Made by a program: the position numbers and the translations under genes
Assembly (NCBI GenBank): GCA_016617855.1
Contig: JAECUM010092833.1
Span: forward strand, 1 to 64,000
Length of the DNA stretch: 64,000 bases
Direction of reading: 5' to 3'
Source of the DNA: Megalonaias nervosa
Taxonomy: Eukaryota; Mollusca; Bivalvia; Unionida; Unionidae
The notes under the pieces: model-generated
What the model was told of the DNA's origin: nothing
The model's database searches: none
What the model saw: the letters and a program-made list of their open reading frames with translations, nothing else
In this document: in pieces, positions 44,097-57,020 of the stretch
Layout of the letters: each line of letters begins with the position of its first letter
Numbering within the stretch: the stretch's first letter is position 1

Positions 44097-44159
44097 GTAT
44101 CACATAATGAAGAATGGAATCAATATGATATTTGGGAGCTTTCATGTTTATCAAAGCAG
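44097..44159 (+). other. Candidate host micro-exon (63 nt)
   Basis: An acceptor ('TTTTGATTTTCAG') precedes and a consensus donor ('CAG|GTAAGT') follows 63 nt that are open in one frame ('VSHNEEWNQYDIWELSCLSK'). The length is a multiple of three. It might be an exon of a plus-strand host gene with TE-filled introns. There is no other exon nearby that I can link to it, so this is weak. Confidence 0.3.
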
Positions 44160-44285
44160 GTAAGTACATGAATGTATTTGTTTAGTAAAGAAGAGAGAAA
44201 AAGTGTCATTTGATCACTGAACAGTATATTTATTTGACTTGGGGGAGGGGCATAGAAAGTAGGTCCATATCTTACCTTCGTGTAT

Positions 44286-45174
44286 TGTTATGAGTCTAGG
44301 CTCTTAAAAAGTAACAAGAAAAGAGTGAAGACAACAAGCTTTGTAAAATTAAACAAATAATTTATTTCCCTAGAAAACAAGGTAAAAATGAGAAAAGAAC
44401 TTACGGTTTTATGAATCAAATCCAAGATTAATCCAGGAATTAAAAAAAAGTAGAAGTCCTATTATTAAAAAGTCCTAAATGAATCTGAGTTCGAGTCCCG
44501 ATGAAATTCCAAGATGGAATGTGATGACGCATGCAATAGTCAACGTTGTACTGATGTGTCAACAGTTCCTTGTTGAATCACAGAAAATAATACTTCAGTT
44601 TTGAGTTCTGAATAAATTTCAATGAATGTCTTTGTCCAAGAATTTTGTAGGAGCACTCATATTTCCAGGGAAACAATCACTTGAAATTCAGTAAAATAAA
44701 AATTCAACTAAAACTGGTCACAACATATGTTTTAAAGCCTGACTGGCTAATTCTTATGAAGAAAACAATTATACACTAAGTTAAAGTGCATAACAGATTC
44801 CCGTATGAGGGTCGCATGGTCATCCTTCTAGAAGGAATAGAAATTTGTTACATGATAATTATCACGTACTCTAGGTATGGCCTTGATTCCACTGAATGTA
44901 TCTTACTCTTAGAATGAATTAAAAAAAATTTTAAAAAAAGTTGTTTACCAGAACCCTTACTGATTTCTGAATCAAGGTCAGCAATTAGATACAGTGTTTC
45001 TACTACTGGCTGTTTATAAGTAAAGTATTAAAAATCAGGTCAAACAGAACTGAACTGAATTAATTTTCTGGACAATTTCAAATCCAGTAAATAAAGTTAC
45101 ATTACAATAACATATAATGGAATAAAAATAATTTAAAACTAACAAACAAATAATTAAATTACATATACATAACA
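44286..45174 (-). mobile_element. Solo LTR, inverted, full length, TSD GTAT
   Basis: 889 bp from TGTTATGAGTC to ATACATAACA, flanked by GTAT on both sides (44282-44285 and 45175-45178). Complementary TGTTATG/CATAACA ends and an inverted AATAAA ('AATAATTTATTTCCC') match the other family members. No open frames. Confidence 0.75.
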
Positions 45175-45374
45175 GTATGAAAAAAATTAAAACTTTTGGT
45201 CATACCATACATAATATGTAAACCACTATATGAGATAGTTATGTTACTACAGGTTGTATCATGCATTGCCTGGAATTGAATTAAACACCAAATTGGGTTG
45301 CAGTGACTTGTCTATCACACTGGACTAAATTTTAGGATGTAAGTGATTTTATCAGAACTCTGCATTATTAGAAC

Positions 45375-45378
<4 letters not shown>

Positions 45379-45426
<48 letters not shown>
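45379..45426. repeat. (TG)n microsatellite
   Basis: Uninterrupted GT/TG dinucleotide run of about 48 bp. Confidence 0.95.
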
Positions 45427-45431
<5 letters not shown>

Positions 45432-46269
45432 TTGCTTGCATATGTGGTCAATAGAGGAAGAAGTACAACATTGTTTTCATGCAAAGAATTGATTTTAAAA
45501 AAACAGTTTGATTAGCAGAAATGTAGCATAATGGAGAAGTGTCAGACTTCTGCATGAAAACCCCAGGATTGTATTTACTAATCTCTGTTCTGAGCTGTGG
45601 TTTTCTGTCAGACAGAATTGGATTGGTATTGCAGCCATGTCTAGATTCAATAGAATTTACTGAAAATGTCAGGGTTCTCTGTTATCTTGCAGAATACTGA
45701 TCAGACACAGTATTTTCTCAAGTTGTTGATATCCAATAAATTAGAAATTATTGATATAGTGCCATAGATAGAAAATTTAAGCAAATAGAGATCATGAATT
45801 TCTATGCCACCAGTCTTGGATTGAAATGGTAAACCTGTATTGGAATCATCATGCTTGCAACTGCAGAATGGATTCTGCTTGAGCAGATTTCTGATGGAAA
45901 CAGTCTTTTATGAGTTTACCTTTTGTTCTGCATAAATAAATCTTTTATGGTGTCATTTTGGAATAGTTTTAATGTGTATTGTTTGGAAAAAAAGTAGGAC
46001 GAAGTCATTGATTCACAATTTCATCTCTTCTTATTATGTTGGACAATTGTGGGCTTTTAATAGTTTTAATCTACATTTTTTTTATTGCTTATCAGGTCAT
46101 TGACCAGAAGAGCATATGGGATTGTCTGTTTTTCATTGTCTGTCCATTTGTTAGCACAAGTTTGTATTGCTGCTTCTAAACTTCACACACAATCTTTCCA
46201 GTGTCTATACAGTCATAAATGAAAGTGGTGCTGCTTTGACATCTTGAAAAATTTTTTTAACGGGCATAA

Positions 46270-47060
46270 TATCACTAAAGAGGCTACTGTTGTACAAAGT
46301 AAATGTTTGCAACAGGCAGACTATTTTACAAAGTAAATGTTTGTAACATGCATAATATTTGACAAAATTAAATCTTTGTAACAGGTATAAAATCAGTGTA
46401 ACAGGCATACTATTTTACAAAGTAAATGTTTAGAACAGGAATAATATTGTATATAGTAAATGTTTGTAATAGGCATATTTTACAAATTAAATGTTTGTAA
46501 TAGGCATATTTTACAAATTAAATGTTTGTAATAGGCATATTTTACAAAATAAGTGTTTGTAATATGCATAATATTTTGCAAATTAAATGTTTGCAACAAG
46601 CTTATTCTCAGTGTAACAGGCATAATATTTTACTAATGAAATGTTTGTAACCATAATATTTTTCAGATTAAACGTTTGTAACAAGCATAATCTCAGTGTA
46701 ACAGGCATAATATTTTTGAAATGAAATGTTTGTAACAGCATAATATTTTTCAGATTAAATGTTTATAACAGCATATTTTTCAGATTAAATGTTTGTAACA
46801 GGCATAATATTTTACAAAATGAATGTTGATAACAGCATATCATTGTAACAGGCATAATATTAGTGTAACAGGCATAATATAAGTGTAACAGGCATAATAT
46901 TTTACAGATTAAATGTTTGTAACAGGAATAATTTATTACAGAGTAGATGTTTGTAACACATAATATTTTACAGAAGTAAATGTTTGTAACAAGCATACTA
47001 CTTTACAAAATAAATGTAAAATACAATATTTTACAAAGTATTGTAACAGACATAATATAT
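46270..47060. repeat. ~35-bp AT-rich minisatellite
   Basis: About twenty or more units of 20-36 bp carry 'TGTAACAGGCATAATATTTT' and 'ACAAATTAAATGTTTGTAA'. Unit length varies because parts are deleted or added. The open frames here on the minus strand ('MLVTNIYFCKILC'-like) are products of the repeat, not genes. Confidence 0.9.
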
Positions 47061-48406
47061 TTCAATGGCATTGTTCAGAATTTCTTTGAGATCACAATAA
47101 TCAAACAATATTGTTTAGTCCAAACAGTCATATGGGCACTTTGTAATTCTGTTAAATAATTTAAATGATTCCTGTCAAATTGAAGCAAAACACAACATTG
47201 ATTACTTCTGTAGACTGAAAATAAAATAAGAACAGTAATAAAAATACTAATAGGAATAATTGTTCACTTCTCTGATTTACATCTCCATGACTGTTGCAAC
47301 TCTGTCACAATACCTTCCTAATGACTTATGTTGCAACACAACCCAGCTGAGTGTCACAGAATGGATGAATGGATGGTTGGAATGCTACTTATGGAGAACA
47401 TAGACAACATGCACAAACATTAAGATGATTTAATTAGATGATTCTGATGAATAAAAAAAATATTGCACAACAGTGAAAAGAAAACAAATAACTGCAGTTA
47501 AGGAAGATGATGATTGAATGGATGTGGAGGCACACCTTCCCATCTGCTGGGGTGTTCTAGTCACCCCCTGTCCCTGACCAGTTTCGTTACTATTGTAACT
47601 CATTAGAGGGAATAGTTAGGGTTGATTCCTATGTTCCTCTAATCACTTTGTTATGTCACTGAGAGGTTTACATACCCCATTGTTGCTAGTGTCGCCAGTG
47701 ATGCCAGTGAAGCTGGTATTGCTACTGGTAAGGGCATGTGACCATTGTTGTAATGACTTATTTTTGTAGCATCCTAGTTCTGAAATAAACCATTGCCTCC
47801 TAGCTGGGTTTTGGACACATAGAAATATGATTTTAAAGAGAGTGTATAAATAAAGAAATGACTAGAAAAAAACTCTTATTAATTTTTTTTTCGATTTACA
47901 GACACTTTGTTCTCTATATTATGGAACCACAAAGTTAATTTCAGTAATGCAAAACATTATACTGCCATGCTATGGTATATATTATTGGTTGAAATAAAGT
48001 CCGCAGGTGTGTCAGATTGTGGAATCATAAGACTGTCAATAGGGTTGGCATATGGTTGGTGTGTAATTTCATCCAACTTTGACAAAGTTCCACCAGGCTT
48101 GCTGTCATGTTCTATGTTAATTGAATTGCCTTTAGTTGCAGTAGGTGGTTGTGAACTCCAAACAGTTGTTGGGGTCAGGAGATCCTCAGTAACAACCCAT
48201 TTTGAAGAACTGTTTTCTAGATTAATTTGGCTCAATAATCCCACTTGAGCTAATTAGGTTTGTTCATCTTTTATTTCCACACTGAGTGGTGTACAGTCCA
48301 AAGGTCCTCAATAACAAATTCTTTTTGCAAAATTTCTTTAAAAAATCCTGGGGTATGAACTCCCGTTAGTATCGGTGAATAATGTTCATCGGTTACATGT
48401 GTTAAA
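47061..48406. other. Stretch without a recognised gene
   Basis: Frames at 47907-48248 (+) and 47957-48244 (-) overlap. The region lies just upstream of the Penelope endonuclease fragment and may be part of that element, but I see no reverse transcriptase motif. Otherwise nothing is recognised. Confidence 0.35.
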
Positions 48407-48685
48407 CAATATGTAGGAGAAACTAAATGGGAATCCCAAGTGAGAATGAAAGAACGCTTGAGGGATTTCCATAATCATTAAGATTCCTGGGTATCTAAGC
48501 ATTTTAATTTATCTGACCACAACATAGATTGTGTTAAATATCAGACAATATGAATTATTAAATCTGATCCAGAGCTCTCTAGTAGCACTTCTTATAGGAA
48601 AGAGAGAGAGCTTTATTGGATATACCAATTACATACTCTACAGTCAGTAGGGATTAACATCTCAGTTAATGGGAGTTCAGGCTAA
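48407..48685 (+). pseudogene. Penelope-like GIY-YIG endonuclease fragment
   Basis: The plus-strand frame reads 'QYVGETKWESQVRMKERLRD', then 'WVSKHFNLSDHNIDCVKY', and 'RKERELYWIYQLHTLQSVGI', with TAA and TGA stops inside. This is the layout of the GIY-YIG endonuclease at the C-terminus of Penelope-like retroelements: conserved YxGET near the start, the HF-type middle, and the E-x2-WI-x2-L helix at the end. It is a dead 3' fragment. Confidence 0.75.
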
Positions 48686-48784
48686 ATACTGCAGTTAAAC
48701 GGTTCTTAAGTATTATTGATTATTCTAAAGTTCTTAAGAGCACTTTATGTTCACTGATAATTCAGTTCTGAATTATTATTCACT

Positions 48785-48895
48785 GAGTATATATGCTCTC
48801 CAATGGTTTTCAACTGCATAGGTATGCCCTCCAATGGCTCCTTCATTGTGTAGGTGCGCCTTCCAATGGCTTCTCCACTGTATAGTGAATTATAG
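48785..48895. repeat. Three ~37-bp tandem units
   Basis: 'TATGCTCTCCAATGG', 'TATGCCCTCCAATGG' and 'TGCGCCTTCCAATGG' head three successive units, each ending with a 'CATAGG'-like or 'TATAG'-like word. Confidence 0.6.
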
Positions 48896-49288
48896 GGTGC
48901 TTCTTGTGACTGGGGCTCCCATGTCATGACATTCTTATAACCTCCGTAAATTAAACAAGTGAATAATTTTAAGTCATTTTTTTTGTCACAAAGTTTGACT
49001 ATTACAAATACAATAAAACAGATGAATAAGATGCTTATTTCATAATGAAATGAAAGATCCTAACTTTGAACTGTGATCAATTATTTCTCATTTTTGCTAT
49101 TCATGAGCAGTTTTTTTAAAGAAAAATTATATCCACAAACTCTGTATATGTAGCATATACATCCATAGTGTGTATTGCTTATGTTAGATAACATATGACA
49201 CACTGTTCGTTGATGTAAATATAGGGAAACAAATCATGTTTATTTGTAAAATGTTATTGGCCTGAAAGCTTGATCCAGCCAAGTCACA

Positions 49289-49289
<1 letters not shown>

Positions 49290-49322
<33 letters not shown>
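49290..49322. repeat. (GA)n microsatellite
   Basis: Uninterrupted GA/AG dinucleotide run of about 32 bp. Confidence 0.95.
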
Positions 49323-49326
<4 letters not shown>

Positions 49327-49394
49327 TAACCAATTGCATGAAGGCACCTGCCATTCATGCATGTCATGTATTGTGACTCAGTCATCTTAAACTA

Positions 49395-50230
49395 AGTAAA
49401 ATTTAAAAAATTATTTGTTCCCCTTGAATACAAAATGAAAACTTAAAGAAAACTTACAAAATTACAAATTAAATCCCAAATAGTCCAAAACATTTTATCA
49501 CCAGTCCTAAAGAATAAAATTCTAACTAAATTCTAGTAGTATTCCAAATAAGATCCATTGATGAAGGTGTTCATGTGCCTTTGGTCTCGAATGTACTAGT
49601 GTGTCAATGACGTAAGTGTGATAATGTGCCAAGTCCTTTGATGAATCACAGAAATATAATCTAAGATACCCTTGTTTGAATTTACTGTAATTCCAAGTTA
49701 ATGTCTCTGTCCAAAAATCCCGTTGATGAGCACTTTATATTTCCAGTGAATAAAATAGTTTGAATAAATTAATTCCAGCCCAAATAAAATACTGAACACA
49801 AGAGTAAGACTGATTTCTGCTTCAAATGTTATTGCAGGATTGAATAATTTCTAGGTAAACAAAATTATAAAGCCCTCTACTTCATCTATGTCACAATTAG
49901 AATTTTCTTAAGAAAAACTATTTACATAATGGAAGCTTTCATTATAGAACAATCTGTTTCAATCAGGTAGGCTAGGTAATTTTATGGGGGAATTTGAATA
50001 ACCATGACCCAGACCCATATAAATATGTTTACTTCTATTGATAATGATCCAGATATTTAACCCATACTCATAAAGAAAATATTAGCTATTTATTATTTGT
50101 TTACAAAATGTCTGTAGTCAAGAACAGTGAACTTTATTTTGGACAATGTCAAGTACAAAATACAAGTATCCATAGGTAATGAATTTAAAAAAAATGAATT
50201 AACAATGCAAATTAAATATACACATGGTGT
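49395..50230 (-). mobile_element. Solo LTR, inverted, diverged ends
   Basis: The inverted match to the LTR family shares 'TTCTAGTAGTATTCCAAATA', 'GATGAATCACAGAAATATAA' and 'AATTCCAGCCCAAATAAAAT' with copies near 42.6 and 44.5 kb. Ends are too diverged to show TG/CA or a target duplication. Confidence 0.6.
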
Positions 50231-50329
50231 AAGGTGCAAAATAATCAAGAGTGTATTATATCCAGGTTAACAATATGATAGTTACATCCAGGTTAACAAT
50301 ATGATTGTATCTTGGAAATAAAAATCATT

Positions 50330-52245
50330 ATTAGAAACTTCTTCTTCTTATTCTTGTTTCGTCCGTCGAGTCGACGAAGACCACTCCAGTCATCCGTGGG
50401 TTGGAGGGGCTGGTTCTGTTCTGTGCGTGCACAGGTGGCTGATGAGGCCAAACCTTGCATGGAAGGTTCGGTTGCAGAAGGGACAAGGGATGAGTGGGAC
50501 ATCTCCAGGAGGGTTGCTGGCACATGCTTTTCTGGCTTGCCTCTTCAGCTCTGCAGCTGCTGTCCTGCTAGATTTGCACAACTTGGAGCCTTTGTGTATG
50601 TAGGAACGCCAAGTGACTCGATCGCTGGCCGTTTGCTTCCATGAATCAGGATTTATGTTGAACGCTTTCAATGCAGCTTTCAGATTGTCTTTGAAGCGTT
50701 TCTTCTGACTTGCGTGGGATCGCTGTCCTTGCTGTAGCTTGCCATAGAAGAGTCTCTTAGGCAGCCGGTGGTCTGGCATGCGTACAACATATCCCGCCCA
50801 GCGTAGCTGGGACTGCAGTCAAGGTGGTGTGGATGCTGGGGAGACCAGCTTGGGCGAGTACCTCGGTGTCTGGAACCTTGTCCTGCCACTTGATGTTGAT
50901 GATTTTCCTGAGACTTGTGGTGTGAAAGTGGTTCAGATTCCTGGCATGGCGTTGATACACCGTCCACGTTTCGCATGCGTAAAGTAGTGTGGGGAGCACA
51001 ACTGCCCTGTAGACCTTTAGTTTGGTCATGATGCTGATGCCTCTTCTATTCCAGACGTTGGCATACAGTCTACCAAAGGTTGCGCTGGCTCTGGCAATGC
51101 GGAGGTTCACCTTGTCGTCAATGGTGACACTCTGTGATAGTGTGCTGCCAAGGTAGGTGAAGTGGTTCACTACGTTGAGTTTTTGGCTGTTGACGGTGAT
51201 GTTGGGCTCAACATAGGGCTTTCCCGGGGCCGGCTGATGCAGTACTTCAGTCTTCTTAGTACTGATGGTGAGACTAAAGCTTGTGCAGGAGCTGGAGAAC
51301 TTGTCAACGCTGCGTTGCAGGTCAGCTTCTGAGCTGGCATTGAGGGCGCAGTCATAAGCAAATAAGAACTCCCTGATGGTGTCTGTCATAACCTTGGTTT
51401 TCGCTTGAAGCCCCCTGGGGTTGAACAGTTTTCCATCTGTACGGTACCTGATGCCGACTCCAACATCTCCGTCTCTGAAAGCATTAGTCAGCATGGCGGA
51501 GAACAATAGACTGAACAGTGTCAGTGCCAGAACACAACCCTTCTTGACGCCATTGGTTACTGGTAATGGTTCAGATATCTATCCATTTTCCTGGACTCAT
51601 GCCTGCATGCCGTCATGGAAATGCTGCACCCTGGATATAAATTTTTTCGGACATCCATACTTGGCTATTACCTTCCACAATCCTTCGCTGCTGACAGTAT
51701 CAAAGGCCTTTGTCAAGTCGATGTAGATGGAGAAAAGGTTGGCATTTTACTCTTGACATTTCTCTTGTAGCTGCCTTGCAGCAAACACCATGTCGATTGT
51801 CCCACATTCTTTCCATAATCCACACTGGCTTTCTGGCAGGAGTCCCTGGTCAATGTTTGTAGTGAGGCGGTTCAGTAGGATTCTGGCAAGTATCTTTCCT
51901 GTGATTAAGAGTAAGGATATATCCCGGTGGCAGGCCTGTCGGTTTTCTTTGCGCTTGTATACCCCGGTGGTTGTCACAGGCCTGTCGGTTTTCTTTGCGC
52001 TTGGATTATGGAAGCATCTTTGAATTCCTGGGGGATTGTCTCTTGCTGCCACATCAGTAAAAACAGTTCGTGGAGCCTTTCTATCAGGGCTGTGCCCCCT
52101 TCCTTGTAGACTTCTGCTGGGATGGAGTCTGAGCCAGGGGCTTTGCCACTGGAGAGCAGATGTATCGCTTTCTGTGTCTCAAGCAAGGTTGGAGGGTCAT
52201 CCAGTGCTTCGTTGAGGGTAATTGGGGGAGAAACTACATTGACTG
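50330..52245 (-). mobile_element. 5'-truncated, decayed LINE (non-LTR retrotransposon)
   Basis: Minus-strand frames carry reverse transcriptase motifs: 'LSSGKAPGSDSIPAEVYKEG' near 52130, 'ARILLNRLTTNIDQGLLPES' near 51860, and a catalytic-loop region 'FLFAYDCALN' near 51350, where Tyr replaces the first Asp of the usual ADD box. Further on come 'TYLGSTLSQ' and 'TLLYACETWTVYQRH'. The C-terminus ends with a C2H2 finger ('CPFCNRTFHARFGLISHLCT') near 50420. Frameshifts occur near 51540, 51740 and 51990. It lacks the endonuclease and 5' end. A 51-bp tandem duplication sits at 51931-52007. The 3' end abuts AT-rich DNA at 50330. Confidence 0.85.
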
Positions 52246-52799
52246 TGAACGCAAAAGGCACTTGTTTCACTGGCATATGTTACAAAAAGTATTATTAAAG
52301 CAAGTTAATGCTGTGTATACTATTTACCCAGAAGACATCAGTGCTCATTGTATCAATTATGATTACAGATGGCAAACAAATAGAAGACTGGGTGGTGAAT
52401 AAACACACCTGGTAGTGAGTAATAAACAAATTGTTGGAACTTACTGGTAGGATATTCAAGGTTATTTTATTACAAAGCAGACCAACTTGGAAGCTGACTG
52501 TGGATTCTGTTAGACTTTGTTAGATGCAGAGTTGGATGGGATAGGGATTCTTTTTACCAGTATTCACTGGAATTTTGAAAAAAATTGAAACAGCTGAACA
52601 GTGTGCTACTCAAGTAGTGATGATTCTTTGCCTCTTGCGTGGAAAGAATTCCATTTTCTGATGCTTTGCCACAGAGGAGGAGTGTGATCTAAAGGAAAAT
52701 GAACCAGCTGCAAAAATACATCAAACTGTAGACCCCATCCTGACCGTGATGATGTCAGGTCAGGGCATTACAACTGTTTCACTTTAAAGCACAAGCAGG

Positions 52800-53840
52800 A
52801 AGTGGTCAATTTCTCAAAATTACACGGGAGTTAGGGTAACAGCAAGACATTTCAAAATCCAAAATCAACAGTTGCGAATTGGTTGAAAACAGATCTTTCT
52901 CAGTAGCTGTATAAATGAGATATTTAGCAAGGAATGGGAGACAGGATCCTATGGCAATGTTTCATGAACAGACTTGGATGGCCTAGTGTCTTCCAGGAGA
53001 TTTGGAGGAGAAATAAAATAATTCCATGAATTTGTGAAGGCTAGATGAGATGATGATTTCACTGATGATATGATCATTAACATGCATCCAATGTACTTTA
53101 ATCTTATTCCTGGATGGACTGTCAATAAGAAGAGTTACAAGTGTGAGAATAATCATGATCAATGCAGATAAAAACAACAGCTAACATATATTCCTTGCAG
53201 TTTTGGCAGCAAGAGATGTGCTGCCTCCAGTGATAATTTTTCACAGCATGAAGGAGCTAAAAGATACTGAGCCACCAAAAGGATGGATCATATGTGTGCA
53301 GGAGAAGGTTTGGGTTGATGAGGAGGTGATACTGCTGCAGTGGATTAAAGAGATTTATCTCAAGTACACCTGAAAGGAATGATCTCTTTTGGTGATGGAT
53401 TTATTTCAAGCACATATTCAGATGCTACGTAAAAGGCTTTAAGAAGGGGTAACACTGTGTTGTCAGCTATTGTGGGGGGATGCACCTCCAAGCTACAACC
53501 ACTCAACATCAGTGTTATAAACTGGTAAAGTTTGACATATGCAAAAATGGGGCAAATTTTATTCATAAAGTAGAGGAGGGCCTTTCCAAGGAAAATAACA
53601 ACACTTTTTGTATTAAGAGTGCAGACAGTTAACAAACAGTTGTGGATTGGATTGTGAAAATAGTCAAATTGCTTCAGGACAAGCCAGATCTGACATTAAT
53701 GTGGTTTAAAGTAATAACAGTAACTTGAATGGATACTGAATTTGATGAAAATGGCAGCGACATGAAGTGGACGAGTTTGATGGCTTTGAACCTGAGGAGG
53801 TTAAGCTGGCAATTAAGAATTTGGACACCTTGAAGAATTT
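52800..53840 (+). pseudogene. Pogo/Tigger-type transposase relic (CENP-B-like HTH + DDE)
   Basis: In broken plus-strand frames I see an HTH-like segment ('TAARHFKIQNQQL') near 52840. A segment near 53070-53120 ('DMIINMHPMYFNLIPGWTVN') resembles the first Asp region. 'LPPVIIFHSMKEL' is at 53220 and 'WIICVQEKVWVDEEV' at 53285. A later 'VMDLFQAHIQ' is at 53394, and 'KADS...VVDWIVKIVKLLQ' lies further on. The order matches pogo-family transposases. Multiple stops and frameshifts make it inactive. TIRs for this copy were not found, though a pogo-like TIR element lies 0.4 kb downstream. Confidence 0.6.
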
Positions 53841-54285
53841 AAATTAAATATAGTACTGGTGTATGTTTTTGATCAGCAGTACTTGGATTATTGCAGTGAT
53901 CATTGCTGTGTAAATATAAGTACTTTTGTTTCAGAACTAGTATGCTTATTTGTCACTTTGTACTGTCACCATCTAGGTCATTGGCTTTCATCGGTAAATC
54001 TCTCCATACATACATATTCTCTCTCATATAACATATTATACATGCTTAAGGTTTATGCTGCCATTTCAGTCATTACATATGTAAATTAGCCTTCTGACTT
54101 ATTGATAATAATGATACTGTAATCTAGGTATTCCTATCAGAAAAATTAATTGCGATGTATAGTTTCTACTGTGCTCATCAAAAGTCATATAACCAAAATA
54201 ATTTGTGTAATGAGCATGAACAGCAAATAAACCTTGGCATTTCATCAGCAATAAAGTTTGCTGAATCATAACTCGGAACAGAATA

Positions 54286-55860
54286 CACCTCTCCCTTGAT
54301 AACAAGCGCACATCGGGGTCCAAAACACAGACCACCCTATAAGCAAGGGCGCGAGTTACCGAGGGACCTGTAAAAGACCCGCTAGACATCCAGAAAACCG
54401 CGAGGTGGGGGTGGGGTGGGGGAACTGGGCTGTTTAATGGCAGAATCCTCGTTTTATAATCGAGTTGAGAAAAATTGTCAATAAATCGCTTTTTCTGATG
54501 AAGTTGTTCGTCATTATCTATATATCACATTTATTTTCAGAATGTCCAACATCTGAAAGATCGATAACATGATTGCAACTGGTTTCAACAACCAAACACG
54601 ATACGTGAAAACGTTCGTGTATTACATCACGGCTTTATGTTTTGTTGATTAGTCTGGTTCCTGGAGGGAAATGTGTAGTGTTTTACGAAACTACGAGTTT
54701 TCGAAGCAGGGAACCAGACTAACTGTTGATATACTACCAAACAAGATTCCTTTTTATCAAAAACATGCAACATTTATTTTGTGAGACAGTTGTCTACATC
54801 AAAACTCAATTTTTGTATTTTTCGATTAGTAAAATATTGATGTCGCGATTTCATTCCAAAAGTAATAGTGAAACTTCTTATCATCCTTGAGGATATCTCT
54901 ACGTGTAAATTCAGGAATTCTCTGAAACTCGTTTTTCCCACAATTTTCCGTATCTGTGAAACAAAGCTCTTTATTTTGCGAAATACTCATTTCACTAGGT
55001 TGCCTTGCTATCTTTAATCACATTGATGATTGAGTAGGTTAATTTAAGGTAGTTCAAGTAGATATGTACACAATAAAATGTATCATAGTGTTGGATTAAT
55101 CAGCTGAAATGAGATACCCGACATACGACCGGTGCCGCTGGTTCTTAAGCATGTAGGATTTGTATGCCTTTTGACTTTTTTTTTATTCCACCTGCTTTAT
55201 TTGATTCAAAGGACGTAATTACCGTGATAATAGAAATGGAGGCCTGCATTTTATTTAGTGCAACAATACAACAATGCTTCCGCTAGTCCAATATCAAAAT
55301 ACGGTGGGCACTTAATTAGGTTCTCAACGAAATGCTCACGGACATAGCTGTTACAGTAGATTGACACATTTTATGTTTAATTACAAGAGGACACATTGCA
55401 TTTATGATGGTTACACTTAAAAGGAACTAAAAGATAGAACTAAAACACAAATTTCAATTGATAAAAAAATTATTTAATTGGTATTTATTTATTAAAGTAC
55501 TGCCACCACTTGGCGTGAGTGACATTTTCATTGATCAAAATGTCCTTGAATATTGTTAATTGCGGTTTACTAAGAATGTTGTTTGAAAAGAAAATGTAAC
55601 AAATTATATGACTTTTATTAAAAGTCGATATTTCATAATGTTGATTAAAATTTCCAGGTCCTGTCTACCGTTTTCGACGATAAAATGTGCGATATATCAA
55701 AAGTTTCCGTTACCAATTTCGATCGCGATTTTCTTCAAGTTCAACAAATAGGGATCAGATTTTTTGGTATTTTCTGGTTTAAAAAATGGGATCCATGCCT
55801 GACCCCGCGTTATAAGCGGGTTTGCGAGTTATCAGGGCACGAGTTATCGAGGGAGTGGTG
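54286..55860. mobile_element. TIR element, pogo-like, non-coding, TA-flanked
   Basis: The left end 'CACCTCTCCCTTGATAAC' and inverted right end 'CACCACTCCCTCGATAAC' match. TA flanks both (54284-54285 and 55861-55862). Sub-terminal copies of 'GCGAGTTA(C/T)CGAGGG' occur at both ends. An internal inverted repeat 'TAGTCTGGTTCC'/'GGAACCAGACTA' (about 54650-54720) may be a nested foldback. No transposase frame. Confidence 0.7.
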
Positions 55861-56229
55861 TATGTTGAACTCATTTCCATATGCACAAACAATTCATTCT
55901 TACTAGAGCTTTTGTTCTTAAAAAATATGCAGTTAGGAATAAAAGTGTAAACAAACAACACTGACAGCTTTTTTTAACAAATTCTTTTTAAAAAGAAAAT
56001 TTACATTTGAATGCATGTTTTGACGTATAATTTTTTAATGATTTCAAAGGTCTTCCACAACTTGTGATTTGAAATAAAAAAAACCCACAGAATGTGTCTC
56101 TAGAACATTCAGTGTGAACAAAAATTACTTTAAAAACTAGTTAATGGTGCCCCAGCATATACAGTGACCAAAGATATGCAATATAAATATCTGATTTTGT
56201 GTTTCTCAGTAATTTTTCCATTTTTCTTT

Positions 56230-57020
56230 ATACAGATAACCTCATTAAGGGCTGATGTTCATGTCTACCTGCATTTTCCATGGAGTCATTGATTTCATTT
56301 TGTCTTGTGTCGTGAGATGTAGGACCATTTGGTTATGGACAGGACCAGTAGCATTTTGAAGTTATTGGTCCTGTGGACTCGCTGGAATTTCTACTGAGTT
56401 TCACCACTGTTTCCAACACACTTAAATTTTCTTGGAACATGAAAGTCAGTTCAGATTCACACCTTGTCGATCTCATTAAAAGTATTTTGAGTTGCTGAGA
56501 CCTGTGCCATATTTTCTTATGCCCAGATGGAATCTATGTTGTGTTTTATGGCCTTTACCCAAACACCCTATGAACCATTTAGTGAAGCTTCCTTCCAGGA
56601 CCTCACACACAAATCAAGATATACTTTTATGTATTGCTATGGCACTATGTTTCTATCTTAAGGTTGCCAAAGGGATAAAATGGGGGGGGGGGGAATGTCT
56701 TTTCCCTCTTCATAAGGGTTCCATTGATATTTCAGCTTCCACCATCTCTTTGTGGATTGTAAGTACCATCAAAAGAGCATATTGTCCTCTTTTTATATAG
56801 ACCTATACTTTGTCAAACTAATGCTCGTGATTCAGTCATTGCTGCCTCATGGGCCTATTTTCATCATTCTTTTTTGGAGGACATCATGATGGTGTCATTT
56901 TGGTGATCATATACTACCATATCCTTCTTCTACCTCCACTCTTTAGCACAGTAGGACAAGCATTGTTTCTCTAGATCTCATAATTATGTTGCAACGTGTT
57001 GCCCAGATTTGCACCAACAT
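56230..57020 (+). mobile_element. DIRS-like recombinase fragment, copy 3
   Basis: Frame 56492-56800 begins 'RPVPYFLMPRWNLCCVLWPL', equivalent to segments near 7320 and 38220. The stretch continues with 'HSFLEDIMMVSFW'-like sequence near 56865, equivalent to the region after 38760. Only the recombinase end is present. Confidence 0.55.

Noticed and set aside
46205..46996. Minus-strand ORFs rich in Cys/Tyr/Leu
   Set aside because: Translation products of the AT-rich minisatellite.
47907..48248. 113-aa plus-strand and 95-aa minus-strand ORFs
   Set aside because: Mutually overlapping, no domain recognised; could be part of a Penelope-like relic but unsupported.
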